Source: Cytophagaceae bacterium
GTDB lineage: Bacteria; Bacteroidota; Bacteroidia; Cytophagales; JAIYAX01
Reading direction: 5' to 3'
DNA length: 64,000 nucleotides
NCBI GenBank assembly: GCA_027488815.1
Contig: JAIYAX010000005.1
Coordinates: forward strand, 1-64,000
The notes under the pieces were generated by a model. It was not told the origin of the DNA. It ran no database searches and saw only the letters and a program-made list of their open reading frames with translations. Numbering within the stretch: the stretch's first letter is position 1; each line of letters starts with the position of its first letter. The position numbers and the translations under genes were made by a program. Positions 9,104 through 18,240 of this stretch are shown here, one piece after another.

Positions 9104-10159
9104 ATGATTACATATATCCTCAAGAGACTAGCCTATGGGCTGTTGGTAATGCTGGGAGTGGTAGTCACCGTTTTCTTTTTGTTTTTTGCTCTTCCGGGTG
9201 ACCCTGTTTCTATGTTAAGTGGGCAGCGAACAGATGTTTCCACCCGTGAGGCGATGACACATGAGCTTGGTCTGGACCAACCCCTTCATATTCAATTGGG
9301 GATGTACCTGAATGATCTGTCACCTGTTTCGCTCCATGAGAATACCCCACAGAACAAACAGAAATACAACTACAGTGTGTTATGGCAGGGCGAAAAGAAT
9401 GTTTTGGTTACCAAAACCCCGTATCTGCGCCGCTCATTCCATTCCAATAAGCGGGTAGACGAAATCATTTTTGATCATCTTGAAGGTACGTTGTATCTGG
9501 CATTGGCTGCTATGTTGTTTGCCAGTATCGTAGGCGTGTTGTTTGGAGTGATTGCTGCCTTAAAGCAAAATTCATTCTGGGACCATGCCATGATCTCCTT
9601 TTCGGTCATCGGGATATCAGCTCCTTCTTTTGTTGCAGGTATTTTGATCTCTATGATCTTTGGCTACTACCTGGCAGACTACACAGGACTGAACCTGACC
9701 GGGTCCCTTTGGGTCTCTGACCCCATCAAAGGCAGGTATCTGGAACTTAAGAACATCATACTGCCGGCATTTACCTTGGGGCTCAGGCCTTTGGCAATTA
9801 TTGTACAAATGACTAGAGGCTCTATGATTGAAGTGCTTTCACAGGATTTTATCAGAACGGCAAGGGCAAAAGGCCTAAGTCGGAATGTGATTATCATCAA
9901 ACATGCTTTGAAGAACGCACTCAATCCGGTTATTACGGCCATTTCGGGATGGCTGGCCTCTTTACTGGCAGGAGCCTTCTTTATCGAGTATATTTTTAGC
10001 TGGAAAGGGATTGGATTAGTTACGATCAAGGCAGTGGATAATTTAGATTTTCCCGTGGTGATGGGGACCACCATTTTTATCGGGTTTGTATTCATTATTA
10101 TCAGCCTTACGGTTGATATTCTCTACTCGCTTATTGACCCAAGAGTAAGGCTGAAATAA
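9104..10159 (+). CDS. ABC transporter permease, peptide/nickel (DppB/OppB) type
   Basis: 351 residues. N-terminal helix (MITYILKRLAYGLLVML) with the 'LPGDPVSML' sequence of DppB-like permeases, an extracytoplasmic region (about 45-135), then five helices. The cytoplasmic EAA loop is visible around 245-262 (QDFIRTARAKGLSRN), which docks to the ATPase. The C-terminus ends in LIDPRVRLK, typical of DppB. No ATPase or binding protein lies nearby, so the rest of the transporter must be elsewhere. One base separates it from the DoxX-like gene and two bases from aroK. Confidence 0.92.
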   Translation: MITYILKRLAYGLLVMLGVVVTVFFLFFALPGDPVSMLSGQRTDVSTREAMTHELGLDQPLHIQLGMYLNDLSPVSLHENTPQNKQKYNYSVLWQGEKNVLVTKTPYLRRSFHSNKRVDEIIFDHLEGTLYLALAAMLFASIVGVLFGVIAALKQNSFWDHAMISFSVIGISAPSFVAGILISMIFGYYLADYTGLNLTGSLWVSDPIKGRYLELKNIILPAFTLGLRPLAIIVQMTRGSMIEVLSQDFIRTARAKGLSRNVIIIKHALKNALNPVITAISGWLASLLAGAFFIEYIFSWKGIGLVTIKAVDNLDFPVVMGTTIFIGFVFIIISLTVDILYSLIDPRVRLK

Positions 10160-10161
10160 GC

Positions 10162-10692
10162 TTGAAAACCAGCAGCATTGCTTTGATTGGACTACCTTGT
10201 TCAGGTAAGTCAACTTTGGGGCAGTTGCTTGCAAGACAATTTTCCCTACCATTTGTTGATACAGATAGTGTTATCGAACAACAAACCGGTAAGAAGATTT
10301 CAGAGCTGTTTCTGGAAATGGGTGAGCCTTATTTCAGGGAACTTGAAGCCAAGCTTCTTGGAGAATTGATGCTAGCTACCGAAGCCAAAGTGATTGCAAC
10401 TGGCGGAGGGCTGCCTATCTACAAAAACAACATGGGCACACTCCTTCAGTTCAGCAGGGTCATTTACCTTGACATCGCCAGAGAGCCTTGGCTTTTCCGA
10501 ATGAAGAAACAAAGTCAGAAGAAAGACAGGCCCTTACTAAGCTCCTCATCAACTACAAGTCCGGAGGATTTTTATGACAAAATAGGGAAGGAAAGAGAGG
10601 CGATTTACCTCAGAGCACAAATCCGACTCCCCATACTTTCAGAAGAAACAGAGGAAGAAAGCCTTATGCGAATAATGGATTTACTTGCTTAG
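10162..10692 (+). CDS. aroK: shikimate kinase
   Basis: Phosphorylates shikimate on the path to chorismate. 176 residues with the Walker A loop GLPCSGKST at 10-18, the Asp-Thr-Asp shikimate/Mg site at 33-35, the Gly-Gly-Gly motif near 80 and a lid Arg (KDRPLL). The only start that keeps the Walker A loop is a TTG two bases after the permease stop; there is no in-frame ATG until the middle of the domain. The stop overlaps the convergent FadL-type gene by three bases. Confidence 0.93.
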   Translation: MKTSSIALIGLPCSGKSTLGQLLARQFSLPFVDTDSVIEQQTGKKISELFLEMGEPYFRELEAKLLGELMLATEAKVIATGGGLPIYKNNMGTLLQFSRVIYLDIAREPWLFRMKKQSQKKDRPLLSSSSTTSPEDFYDKIGKEREAIYLRAQIRLPILSEETEEESLMRIMDLLA

Positions 10693-12284
10693 AAAAAAAC
10701 CCCGTAAGTAAACGTTACCTGCGTATTGTTGAATTTTGAGATTGCTACCGGTTGTGTCCCATCAGCAAGCCTGTATGGACTGTAAAGATTTTCAAATCGC
10801 TGATTAACAACGGCTACATCAACATAATAAAAATCAGATCTGTAGCCTACCCCACCTGTTATGGCCACCATGTCCCTGTTTACCTTTTGTCTTTCCTGAC
10901 TGGTCACAACACCGGAAGGCATTATAGCATAGCCCCCTCGAAACCTGAACTTATCCATCCTAAACTCTACACCCAGGCGGATGTTCATCACAGGCTGGTA
11001 TAGTTTCGCAATGGTCCGATTGTCTGCACTGAAATTGGTGTTATCACGGGCTCTGAGCTCGGCAAGGTTATAAGAAACGAATTCTACATCTCCTGAAAGA
11101 AATCCATGCTTTCCAATAAACACGGCAGCCCCAACATTGATTCGGTGTGGACTTACCAAATTAAAGCTAAAGCTGCCGGGTACCGTTGATGCACTGATAT
11201 CATTCAATAAGATAAAAGTGTCTAATGAAGGAGAATAAAAGTTCCAGTTATTGTATCGAACATCAAGAGTTGAGTTAAACGTAGTATTCAATCCCATATA
11301 AGTCGGACTTCGATAGGTAACTCCAAGTCGGACCGCATCAATAGGTCTCAGGATCATCCCCAGAGTCAAATTCACGCCAGCCCCCGAAAGATTATACTCA
11401 TCTCGTAGAGTAAGAGAGCTTAGAGGGCTGCTGAATGCATCATTGATCTGAATGGAAGTTTCTTTGTAGGTTTTTGTTTCGGCATATCTTATTGATTGAA
11501 TGCCAAATGAAGCCCCCAGGTAGATTTTATCATCGTAGTTTGCACCATAAGCTATGTCGATCTGATTGATGGATCCTCGTGTTCTTACAGTTTCTTCTTG
11601 TAGCATAGGGACATCCTGAGGTAGAGGTATTTCAGAGTCATAACGTGGGATAGAGTCCCCCGGGTCAAAAAACCAGGGTCCATAATCCACCAGATAGGTA
11701 GCATAACCTAAGACATCTGAACTGAGGATTGCATTATTGTTGATTTCATCATTCAATTGATTGGGATCGTATTGCCTGGCACTTTCAAGATAAAAGTCGA
11801 TGAGGCTATTTCGGTTGTTTAGACCCTGATAGGTGAATTCCTGCTGAAAATTGGCCATCCGATTAATGCTGATCCCGAAACTTCCCCCACGCCACTTTCC
11901 GGGCACGATGTCATCTTTTGAATAGTTCATGACCAGACCCAAATTCGGGAAGTTAAAATTTCCTATTCCTTCTCTGGACTCGCTGTTAAGAAAGTCTGTA
12001 TTGGCATTATTAAACCCTAAGCCTGCCGAACCAGCAAACTCAGATTTAGTGAAGAAGCCTAAGCCAGCAGGATTCGATGAAATGGTTCCGACATCTCCTC
12101 CCAAAGCTGTACGGGCACCACCAATTCCCATAAATCTAGCTGAGGAAAACATGTTTTGTCTCGACAAAAGGTAAGCCTCATGATAATATCCAAATGAAGC
12201 CGGATCGATTAATGATTGTGCTATGCTGAGGTTAGAACTTAGCAGGACAAAGCCTGCTAAGATTCCTTTTAGCTTTAAGTCCAT
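10689..12284 (-). CDS. FadL/OmpP1/TodX-family outer membrane protein
   Basis: 531 residues from the ATG at 12284; the open frame extends further but reads the neighbour's Gly codons as Arg/Trp, so those codons are not coding here. Signal peptide 1-22 (ends ...SIAQ), then the FadL-type N-terminal plug (ARFMGIGGARTALGGDVGTISSNPAGL, given here in part) and a long beta-barrel ending in Phe-Phe, the outer-membrane insertion signal. FadL proteins pass hydrophobic compounds across the outer membrane; substrate here unknown. It begins 23 bases after the Gly-rich gene on the same strand, probably one operon. Confidence 0.9.
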   Translation of the reverse strand: MDLKLKGILAGFVLLSSNLSIAQSLIDPASFGYYHEAYLLSRQNMFSSARFMGIGGARTALGGDVGTISSNPAGLGFFTKSEFAGSAGLGFNNANTDFLNSESREGIGNFNFPNLGLVMNYSKDDIVPGKWRGGSFGISINRMANFQQEFTYQGLNNRNSLIDFYLESARQYDPNQLNDEINNNAILSSDVLGYATYLVDYGPWFFDPGDSIPRYDSEIPLPQDVPMLQEETVRTRGSINQIDIAYGANYDDKIYLGASFGIQSIRYAETKTYKETSIQINDAFSSPLSSLTLRDEYNLSGAGVNLTLGMILRPIDAVRLGVTYRSPTYMGLNTTFNSTLDVRYNNWNFYSPSLDTFILLNDISASTVPGSFSFNLVSPHRINVGAAVFIGKHGFLSGDVEFVSYNLAELRARDNTNFSADNRTIAKLYQPVMNIRLGVEFRMDKFRFRGGYAIMPSGVVTSQERQKVNRDMVAITGGVGYRSDFYYVDVAVVNQRFENLYSPYRLADGTQPVAISKFNNTQVTFTYGVFF

Positions 12285-12307
12285 GTGTGTAAAGGTTACG
12301 TTGGTCC

Positions 12308-13873
12308 TTAACGGCCGCCTCTTCGGGGAGCACTTCCACCGCCTCCACCGCCTCCACCACCGCCTCCACCACCGCCTCCACCATAAGAACCTCTTGATGG
12401 GGATGAACTGCCACCACCCCATGATCCACCTCTGGAAGGTGCATTCCAACTGTCAGACTGACGTGGAGAAGACCAGGAAGGGTTGCTGCGTGGTGCAGAG
12501 TAGTTTTGATTTGACCTAGGAGCAGGTGCGTTTGACCAACTGTTGTTATTGTTTCTTCCACCACCATTGTAGTTTTGATTTCTGCCAGGGCTACCTGCAT
12601 CTCTGGTTCTATACTCAGGTTGTGCATTGTATCCGCTGTTTGCATCATAGCGGTAATAGTTTGGTGTTTGATTACGTCCTGAGCTTCTGATTGGCTCTGA
12701 ACTTCCCATATTCACATTGTTTTCATTGCCTCGGGTATAACCTCCACGTGTTGTGCTGCTGCTATTGCCACCGGCACTGTACGAGGCAGGTGTACTTCCT
12801 GTGCTATATCTTTCATAGCTTCTGCCGGAGGATCCTCTTCCTTGACTGCTTCTTCCATTGGAATAGTCAGGTCGTGTATAGGATCTAGGGTTTGTATTAG
12901 CACTACCTGGGTCTGCTGACCTTAACGCTCTTCCATTTGAAGGACTGCCACTTGATCTGATCGCTCCGCCTGCAGGGCTGCCATAAGCAGTGCTTCTGTT
13001 GCCAATTCTAGGCCCTACATATCGGGTAACTCCACCTCCGCCGGCATAGTATCCATTGTGAAAGCCATGGTTATATCCATTCCAGTAGCCTCCACCCCAG
13101 CCACCGCCCCAGGCACACCATGGGTCATAACCCCAACCAAATCCACCTCCCCATCCCCAACGGTTCCAGCCTCCTCCCCAGCCACCGCCCCAACCAAAGC
13201 CAGGTCCCCAGAAAGGATCATAAAAAGGAGAGTTCCATGCATAAGGATGTCCAAATCCACCTCCCCAACCCCAATTATTCCAACCGCCACCCCATCCTCC
13301 ACCAAAGCCGACTCCAAGGCTTATGTTAAGACCTGGGCTGTTGTATATGGGCACACCGGCAAAAATAGCAGGCCTGAAGAAACCTACACCCCAGGGGTTG
13401 AAAAAGGGATCATGGAATGCAAAGGCATTGGTTTGTGTATTAAACCTCTGCCCGTTGTTATAGTCTTGATTCCAATTATTGACTTCGGCATCTTGTCTGA
13501 AGCGGCGGTCACTGTAGTACTCCACATTACTGTTGTCAATTGTGGCATCCTGTGACTCCTGAGCTGATGGTTCAGGTATAGGATTAACTGAACTTCTTTT
13601 GTATTTGCTGTAGTCAGGATTATTTGTTCTGGGGCTATAGCTCTCAACCGGCTCAGCGGTCGTGCTTCCGCTTCGGTATGAAGGGGAATTCCCAGAACTA
13701 CGGCTGAAAGCAGGACTGTTGTATTTCTCAGCCGAAGCATACTGAACCTTTTTACGGTCTTTTGCTGAAAAATATAAATCATCCGTTTCTGTTTGAGCAA
13801 AAACATTTTCAGGCATCAGCAGGGCTGCTGTAGCCAGGACCGGGAGCATTTTGTAAAGCCTATTCATGGTCAT
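12308..13873 (-). CDS. secreted Gly/Trp/Ser-rich low-complexity protein
   Basis: 521 residues. Signal peptide about 1-26 (ends NVFAQ), a Ser/Tyr/Arg-rich region (30-150), then a block (about 180-290) of Gly-Trp repeats such as GWGGGWNNWGWGGG mixed with Asn, Tyr and Pro, a Ser/Gly/Arg/Asn region (290-480), and a run of about fourteen Gly before the terminal SAPRRGGR. No enzyme motif is present. The composition suggests a disordered cell-surface or matrix protein, possibly RNA- or metal-binding, but nothing proves this. Upstream of the FadL-type gene and divergent from proS. In-frame ATGs at 13873 and 13867 are both possible starts. The Gly tract DNA is prone to slippage. Confidence 0.75.
   Translation of the reverse strand: MTMNRLYKMLPVLATAALLMPENVFAQTETDDLYFSAKDRKKVQYASAEKYNSPAFSRSSGNSPSYRSGSTTAEPVESYSPRTNNPDYSKYKRSSVNPIPEPSAQESQDATIDNSNVEYYSDRRFRQDAEVNNWNQDYNNGQRFNTQTNAFAFHDPFFNPWGVGFFRPAIFAGVPIYNSPGLNISLGVGFGGGWGGGWNNWGWGGGFGHPYAWNSPFYDPFWGPGFGWGGGWGGGWNRWGWGGGFGWGYDPWCAWGGGWGGGYWNGYNHGFHNGYYAGGGGVTRYVGPRIGNRSTAYGSPAGGAIRSSGSPSNGRALRSADPGSANTNPRSYTRPDYSNGRSSQGRGSSGRSYERYSTGSTPASYSAGGNSSSTTRGGYTRGNENNVNMGSSEPIRSSGRNQTPNYYRYDANSGYNAQPEYRTRDAGSPGRNQNYNGGGRNNNNSWSNAPAPRSNQNYSAPRSNPSWSSPRQSDSWNAPSRGGSWGGGSSSPSRGSYGGGGGGGGGGGGGGGGSAPRRGGR
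12336..12382. repeat. (CCGCCTCCA)-like microsatellite encoding poly-Gly
   Basis: About five imperfect copies of CCGCCTCCA/CCACCGCCT encode the C-terminal poly-Gly run of the minus-strand gene. Copies are in frame with the gene, in units of three and nine bases, so length changes of whole units would not break the protein. Confidence 0.75.
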
Positions 13874-13903
13874 AAAGTTTTAATTGATGCAAGGTACAAA
13901 TAC

Positions 13904-13934
13904 CTTGAACAGGGTGACCCATGTTCTATATTTG
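13904..13934 (+). promoter_or_regulatory. Bacteroidota-type promoter of proS
   Basis: TTG (13905-13907), 19-base spacer, TATATTTG (13927-13934), a full match to TAnnTTTG. Transcription would start about 45 bases before the proS ATG. This also argues against the longer open frame starting at 13884. Confidence 0.7.
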
Positions 13935-13985
13935 TGGCCTTGTCAATTTACATGGCAATTCTTATACCACAATCAAAATAATTAC

Positions 13986-15461
13986 ATGAGCAATAAATTA
14001 CCCACCCGTAAGGAAGACTATTCTGCATGGTACAACGAGCTGATTAAAAGGGCTGATCTGGCTGAAAATTCGGCGGTAAGAGGCTGTATGGTGATCAAGC
14101 CTTATGGGTATGCGATATGGGAGAAAATGCAGGCTGCACTTGATGGAATGTTCAAAGAAACCGGGCATAGCAACGCTTATTTCCCATTGTTCATCCCTAA
14201 AAGTTTTTTAAGCAAAGAGGCTTCGCACGTGGAAGGCTTTGCCAAAGAATGTGCAGTAGTAACTCATTACCGTCTTAAAAATGCAGCGGATGGCAGTGGC
14301 GTGATTGTAGATCCTGATGCTAAACTTGAAGAAGAGCTTATAGTCAGGCCAACTTCTGAGACCGTCATCTGGAGCTCTTACAAAAACTGGATTCAATCGT
14401 ATAGAGATTTGCCCTTGCTTATCAACCAATGGGCAAATGTGGTTCGCTGGGAAATGCGTACCCGCCTTTTTCTGCGCACAGCAGAATTCCTCTGGCAAGA
14501 AGGACATACGGCTCACGCCACGAGACAAGAGGCTGAAGCAGAGACCCGCCAAATGTTGGATGTGTACGAGCGATTTGCTACTGAATACATGGCATTGCCT
14601 GTGATCAAAGGTGTTAAAACAGCCAATGAGCGTTTTGCAGGAGCAGAAGATACCTATTGCATAGAAGCATTGATGCAGGATGGCAAGGCCTTACAAGCCG
14701 GGACTTCTCATTTCCTGGGACAGAATTTTGCGAAAGCTTTTGATGTGCAATTTACCAGCAAAGAAGGTAAGCTGGAGTTGGTTTGGGGCACTTCCTGGGG
14801 AGTAAGCACCCGCCTGATCGGTGGGCTTATCATGGCTCACAGTGATGATGATGGTTTGGTTTTACCTCCGAAGTTAGCGCCTATTCAGGTGGTTATTGTA
14901 CCGATCTATTTTAATGAGGAGCAACTCGCTAAACTGGATGAAATGCTGTATCCATTAAGAGACAGGCTTAAGAAATTGGGCATCAGCACCCAGTACGACA
15001 ACCGAGATACTCAAAAACCGGGATGGAAGTTTGCAGAGTATGAACTTAAAGGGGTGCCTTTGCGCCTTGCTATGGGAGCCAGAGACCTTGAACAGGGCAC
15101 CATTGAGTTGGCTCGTCGTGATACCAAGACGAAGCAATTCATTCCTTTTTCATCGGTGGAAGAAGTAGTTCAGCAATTGCTGGAAGAGATCCAGCAAAAC
15201 CTGTATAATCGGGCACTTTCATTCAGATTGGATAACACCACTTTAGTGGATGATTATGAGCAGTTTAAAAAGCTTCTCGATGAAAAAGGAGGCTTTTTTG
15301 CGGCTCATTGGGACGGAACCAAGGAGACAGAGGAGAAGATAAAAGAAGAAACAAAGGCTACCATCCGGTGTATTCCACTTGATGCTAAGGAGGAAGCTGG
15401 CAAATGCATTCGTACCGGAATGCCTTCAACAAAAAGAGTGTTGTTTGCCCGTGCTTATTAA
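13986..15461 (+). CDS. proS: prolyl-tRNA synthetase, archaeal/eukaryote-like type (ProS type 3)
   Basis: Charges tRNA-Pro. 491 residues from ATG 13986, the usual length of the type 3 form; it lacks the insertion (editing) domain of the long bacterial form. Class II motifs are visible: motif 1 around [15 protein letters not shown] (near residue 31), '[15 protein letters not shown]' near 121, motif 2 '[24 protein letters not shown]' (in part, near 155), and motif 3 '[20 protein letters not shown]' near 285. The anticodon-binding domain follows, then the C-terminal zinc-ribbon-like region ([17 protein letters not shown]), ending in Tyr. Followed closely by the nfeD-floA pair. Confidence 0.97.
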   Translation: MSNKLPTRKEDYSAWYNELIKRADLAENSAVRGCMVIKPYGYAIWEKMQAALDGMFKETGHSNAYFPLFIPKSFLSKEASHVEGFAKECAVVTHYRLKNAADGSGVIVDPDAKLEEELIVRPTSETVIWSSYKNWIQSYRDLPLLINQWANVVRWEMRTRLFLRTAEFLWQEGHTAHATRQEAEAETRQMLDVYERFATEYMALPVIKGVKTANERFAGAEDTYCIEALMQDGKALQAGTSHFLGQNFAKAFDVQFTSKEGKLELVWGTSWGVSTRLIGGLIMAHSDDDGLVLPPKLAPIQVVIVPIYFNEEQLAKLDEMLYPLRDRLKKLGISTQYDNRDTQKPGWKFAEYELKGVPLRLAMGARDLEQGTIELARRDTKTKQFIPFSSVEEVVQQLLEEIQQNLYNRALSFRLDNTTLVDDYEQFKKLLDEKGGFFAAHWDGTKETEEKIKEETKATIRCIPLDAKEEAGKCIRTGMPSTKRVLFARAY

Positions 15462-15476
15462 GTTACATTTGATCGG

Positions 15477-15938
15477 ATGGAATTTTTAGCCATATCTCTT
15501 CTTCTTCTTACGGGCATCGCTTTAATTGTAGTCGAAGTGATTTTTATTCCCGGAACTACATTCGTTGGAATCATTGGTTTTGTATGCTGCTCGGTTGCCG
15601 TAGGAGTTAGCTTTTATTATTTCGGTAATCAGGCGGGTTTCGTTACCCTGGGCATCAGTGTACTTACTACCGGCCTTGCTTTTTGGTATGGCTTGCGATC
15701 TAACGCCTGGAACTATTTTGCCTTGAAAAACACCATGAGCTCAACCGTAGGCGACGATCAGCTTTTGCCTGAAATTGGCCAGAAAGGCCTCACTGTTTCT
15801 GTTTTGAGGCCTGTTGGCATAGCAGAAATTAAAGGCAATCGAATGGAGGTTTGCAGCCGAATGGGAGTGATTGAAAAGAATTCGGAGGTAGAGGTTGTGG
15901 AGATCAAAAACCATAAGATATTTGTACAATTAGTATAA
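15477..15938 (+). CDS. NfeD family membrane protein
   Basis: 153 residues. Three transmembrane helices (about 4-72) precede a C-terminal OB-fold (about 95-153) of the NfeD type: '[20 protein letters not shown]...' with the short beta strands '[18 protein letters not shown]'. It lacks the ClpP-like protease domain of long NfeD proteins. NfeD proteins act with the neighbouring flotillin in membrane microdomain organisation. It starts 15 bases after proS and ends 16 bases before floA. Confidence 0.9.
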   Translation: MEFLAISLLLLTGIALIVVEVIFIPGTTFVGIIGFVCCSVAVGVSFYYFGNQAGFVTLGISVLTTGLAFWYGLRSNAWNYFALKNTMSSTVGDDQLLPEIGQKGLTVSVLRPVGIAEIKGNRMEVCSRMGVIEKNSEVEVVEIKNHKIFVQLV

Positions 15939-15954
15939 CGAAAACCCCTTTTTT

Positions 15955-16944
15955 ATGCCCGGAGCTCTGTTGATGGTGTTTTACCTGATCTTAGGTATTG
16001 TCATCTTTTTTGTAGTCATCTATTTTATTCCTTTCAACCTTTGGATTACTGCGAAGTTTTCCTCAGTAAAGGTGGGCTTGTTGGAGCTCGTATTCATGAG
16101 AATTAGGAAAGTACCCCCCGGAGTGATCGTCAATGAGTTGATCACTGCAACCAAGGCTGGCCTTGATCTCACTTCCCAGGATTTGGAAACCCACTACTTA
16201 GCAGGTGGCAATGTGCCAAATGTCATCAAAGCATTGATTTCTGCCGATAAGGCCAATATTAACCTCACCTTCAAACAAGCTACCGCCATTGACCTTGCTG
16301 GTAGGGATGTGTTTGAGGCCGTTCAAATTTCAGTTAACCCTCAGGTGATCAATACCCCTTCAGTAGCCGCTGTGGCCGCTGATGGTATACAGTTGATTGC
16401 AAAAGCAAGGGTTACCGTTCGTGCCAATATTCAACAGTTGGTCGGTGGAGCTGGTGAGGAAACCATTCTTGCAAGGGTAGGAGAAGGCATTGTCACTTCC
16501 ATAGGCTCTGCAAAAACACATAAGGAAGTTTTGGCAAATCCTGATAACATTTCTAAACTGGTATTGGCAAGAGGACTGGATGCGGGTACAGCGTTTGAAA
16601 TCCTTTCGATTGACATTGCTGATGTAGATGTGGGAGCAAATATTGGAGCCAAACTTCAAATCGATCAGGCAAGTGCTGACCTAAAGGTGGCTGAAGCAAA
16701 GGCAGAAGAGCGTCGTGCCATGGCCGTTGCGTTGGAGCAAGAGATGAAAGCGAAAGCTGTGGAAGCCCGCTCAAGGGTAATCGAAGCGGAGGCTGAAATC
16801 CCCAAAGCTATGGCCGAAGCTTTTAGAAATGGTAATATGGGTATCATGGATTACTACAAAATGAAAAACATTCAGGCAGATACTGAAATGCGTGACTCCA
16901 TTGCAGGAACTGATAAAGAGCAACGCAAAGCAGACAAGTCATAA
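15955..16944 (+). CDS. floA: flotillin-like protein FloA
   Basis: 329 residues, full length for the UPF0365/FloA family. A hydrophobic N-terminal hairpin (about 6-27) enters the membrane; the SPFH domain follows with '[20 protein letters not shown]' near 55-75 and a long run starting '[20 protein letters not shown]'. The C-terminal Ala/Glu-rich coiled coil (about 235-305, [20 protein letters not shown] in part) mediates oligomerisation. It scaffolds membrane microdomains together with NfeD. A strong terminator lies 21 bases downstream and closes the proS-nfeD-floA unit. Confidence 0.96.
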   Translation: MPGALLMVFYLILGIVIFFVVIYFIPFNLWITAKFSSVKVGLLELVFMRIRKVPPGVIVNELITATKAGLDLTSQDLETHYLAGGNVPNVIKALISADKANINLTFKQATAIDLAGRDVFEAVQISVNPQVINTPSVAAVAADGIQLIAKARVTVRANIQQLVGGAGEETILARVGEGIVTSIGSAKTHKEVLANPDNISKLVLARGLDAGTAFEILSIDIADVDVGANIGAKLQIDQASADLKVAEAKAEERRAMAVALEQEMKAKAVEARSRVIEAEAEIPKAMAEAFRNGNMGIMDYYKMKNIQADTEMRDSIAGTDKEQRKADKS

Positions 16945-16965
16945 AATACCAATTGGATAAAAAAT

Positions 16966-16995
16966 AAAAAAGGCAGCTGTTTGGCTGCCTTTTTT
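16966..16995. terminator. bidirectional terminator between floA and porV
   Basis: GGCAGC / GCTGCC stem with a 6-base loop, flanked by a run of A on the left and of T on the right. It can end floA on the plus strand and porV on the minus strand. Confidence 0.85.
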
Positions 16996-17031
16996 ATTCC
17001 ATGGTTATATCATCCATGGTTTAACATTTCA

Positions 17032-18204
17032 TTATTCTGTCACTGATGTATTTTCTTTTGGCTTCTCGAAATCAAACAGCAATGTAAAGCGAGCAGTTTG
17101 TTCTAATGGATTGTTTTGCTTTTGAGGGACAAGATAGGCTATATCAATTCCTAGCCTGTTGTATCGTAGGCCAACTCCAAATGTAAAGTACTTACGATCT
17201 CCTTTTTGCTGGTCTTCATACATGTATCCGGCTCTTGCAGAAAACAAATTTTCGTACCAATATTCCATACCAAAGGAATACATCACCTCACGCATTTCTT
17301 CATTGATCCCTCCCGGAGCATCTCCAAACGAAGTAAAAACCCCATTTAAAGTGGATCGGTTAGGATCTCTGCCTCTTAGTATATTTTGACTGCCATCTCT
17401 TTCCGGTGGAGAAGGTACAAGTAGTTTGTTGGCATCAAGTGCAAAAGTTAGCCTGTTGTAATCATCCAAAGGTGCAGTAAGGGCAGTTCCTAAACGAAGG
17501 TTGGTGGGTATGAAATCACTTTGTTGGTTATTGGAATAAGAGATCTTTGCTCCCAGGTTACTCAAGTTGGCTCCAAAATTTAATTCAGCCTGACGACCTC
17601 CAATCAGGATTGAATTGGTATGAAATATACCCAGATCTACAGCAGCGGTGTTGCCCGGCTTGGCGGTAGAATTGTTAGGGTCAGAAGAAATATTGCCGGT
17701 CAGATCAGATCGTATGAACTTGGCTCCAGCGGATACACCTAGCTTGTCACTCAACTTTCTTGAGTAATTTAAGGTAAAAGCAAATTCCCTGGGCCGATAG
17801 TCAGTGATCGGGTTGTTTTGCGCATCAACAAACTTGATATCACCCAGGTTGAAATAAAAGAGAGAGGCTGAGATCACATCTTCTTTTCGAAGCCTGTAGT
17901 AACCACTGAGGTACTGAAGGGACATGTCGTTGACAAGTCTTCTCAACCATGGAGTGTAGCTGATCGCAAAGCCGTAATCCTTATCGTAGAAAGGCATTTT
18001 TGCTGCATTCCAGTGGATGGAGTTCGCATCAGGCGAGGTAGCAGCACCGGCATCACCCATACCTGCTGCTCGTGCATCAGGGGCAATGTTAAGAAAAGGA
18101 GCAGCTGTTGTGATGATGCGATTAGATTGTGCTTGAGCCGTTTGTATAAATAAGGCGACACTTGTAAGTCCGATGCAAAAACCGGTGTAGGTTAATCTAT
18201 TCAT
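17032..18204 (-). CDS. porV: type IX secretion system outer membrane protein PorV
   Basis: 390 residues. Signal peptide 1-25 (ending ...QTAQAQS), then a FadL-fold barrel: 'FLNIAPDARAAGMGDAGAATSPDANSIHWNAAKM' (in part) is the PorV N-terminal signature. PorV (LptO) shuttles T9SS cargo proteins from the translocon to the attachment complex and binds their C-terminal domains. It lies 36 bases after porU on the same strand; the porU-porV pair is a common T9SS arrangement. In this window it serves the M43 protease and the giant adhesin. Confidence 0.95.
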   Translation of the reverse strand: MNRLTYTGFCIGLTSVALFIQTAQAQSNRIITTAAPFLNIAPDARAAGMGDAGAATSPDANSIHWNAAKMPFYDKDYGFAISYTPWLRRLVNDMSLQYLSGYYRLRKEDVISASLFYFNLGDIKFVDAQNNPITDYRPREFAFTLNYSRKLSDKLGVSAGAKFIRSDLTGNISSDPNNSTAKPGNTAAVDLGIFHTNSILIGGRQAELNFGANLSNLGAKISYSNNQQSDFIPTNLRLGTALTAPLDDYNRLTFALDANKLLVPSPPERDGSQNILRGRDPNRSTLNGVFTSFGDAPGGINEEMREVMYSFGMEYWYENLFSARAGYMYEDQQKGDRKYFTFGVGLRYNRLGIDIAYLVPQKQNNPLEQTARFTLLFDFEKPKENTSVTE

Positions 18205-18240
18205 TTGCTTGCAGATGGGCGTGCTAAGTTAGTGTATTTG

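Noticed and set aside
12285-12449. N-terminal Arg/Trp-rich extension of the FadL-type protein
   Set aside because: It reads the neighbour's poly-Gly codons in another frame; a normal signal peptide starts at 12284.
12232-12648. Long open frames opposite or out of phase with the Gly-rich gene (also 13058-13555, 13120-13329, 13384-13806)
   Set aside because: They result from the repetitive GC-rich Gly/Trp codons; no signal, domain or independent start context, and the coding strand is fixed by the signal peptide of the Gly-rich protein.
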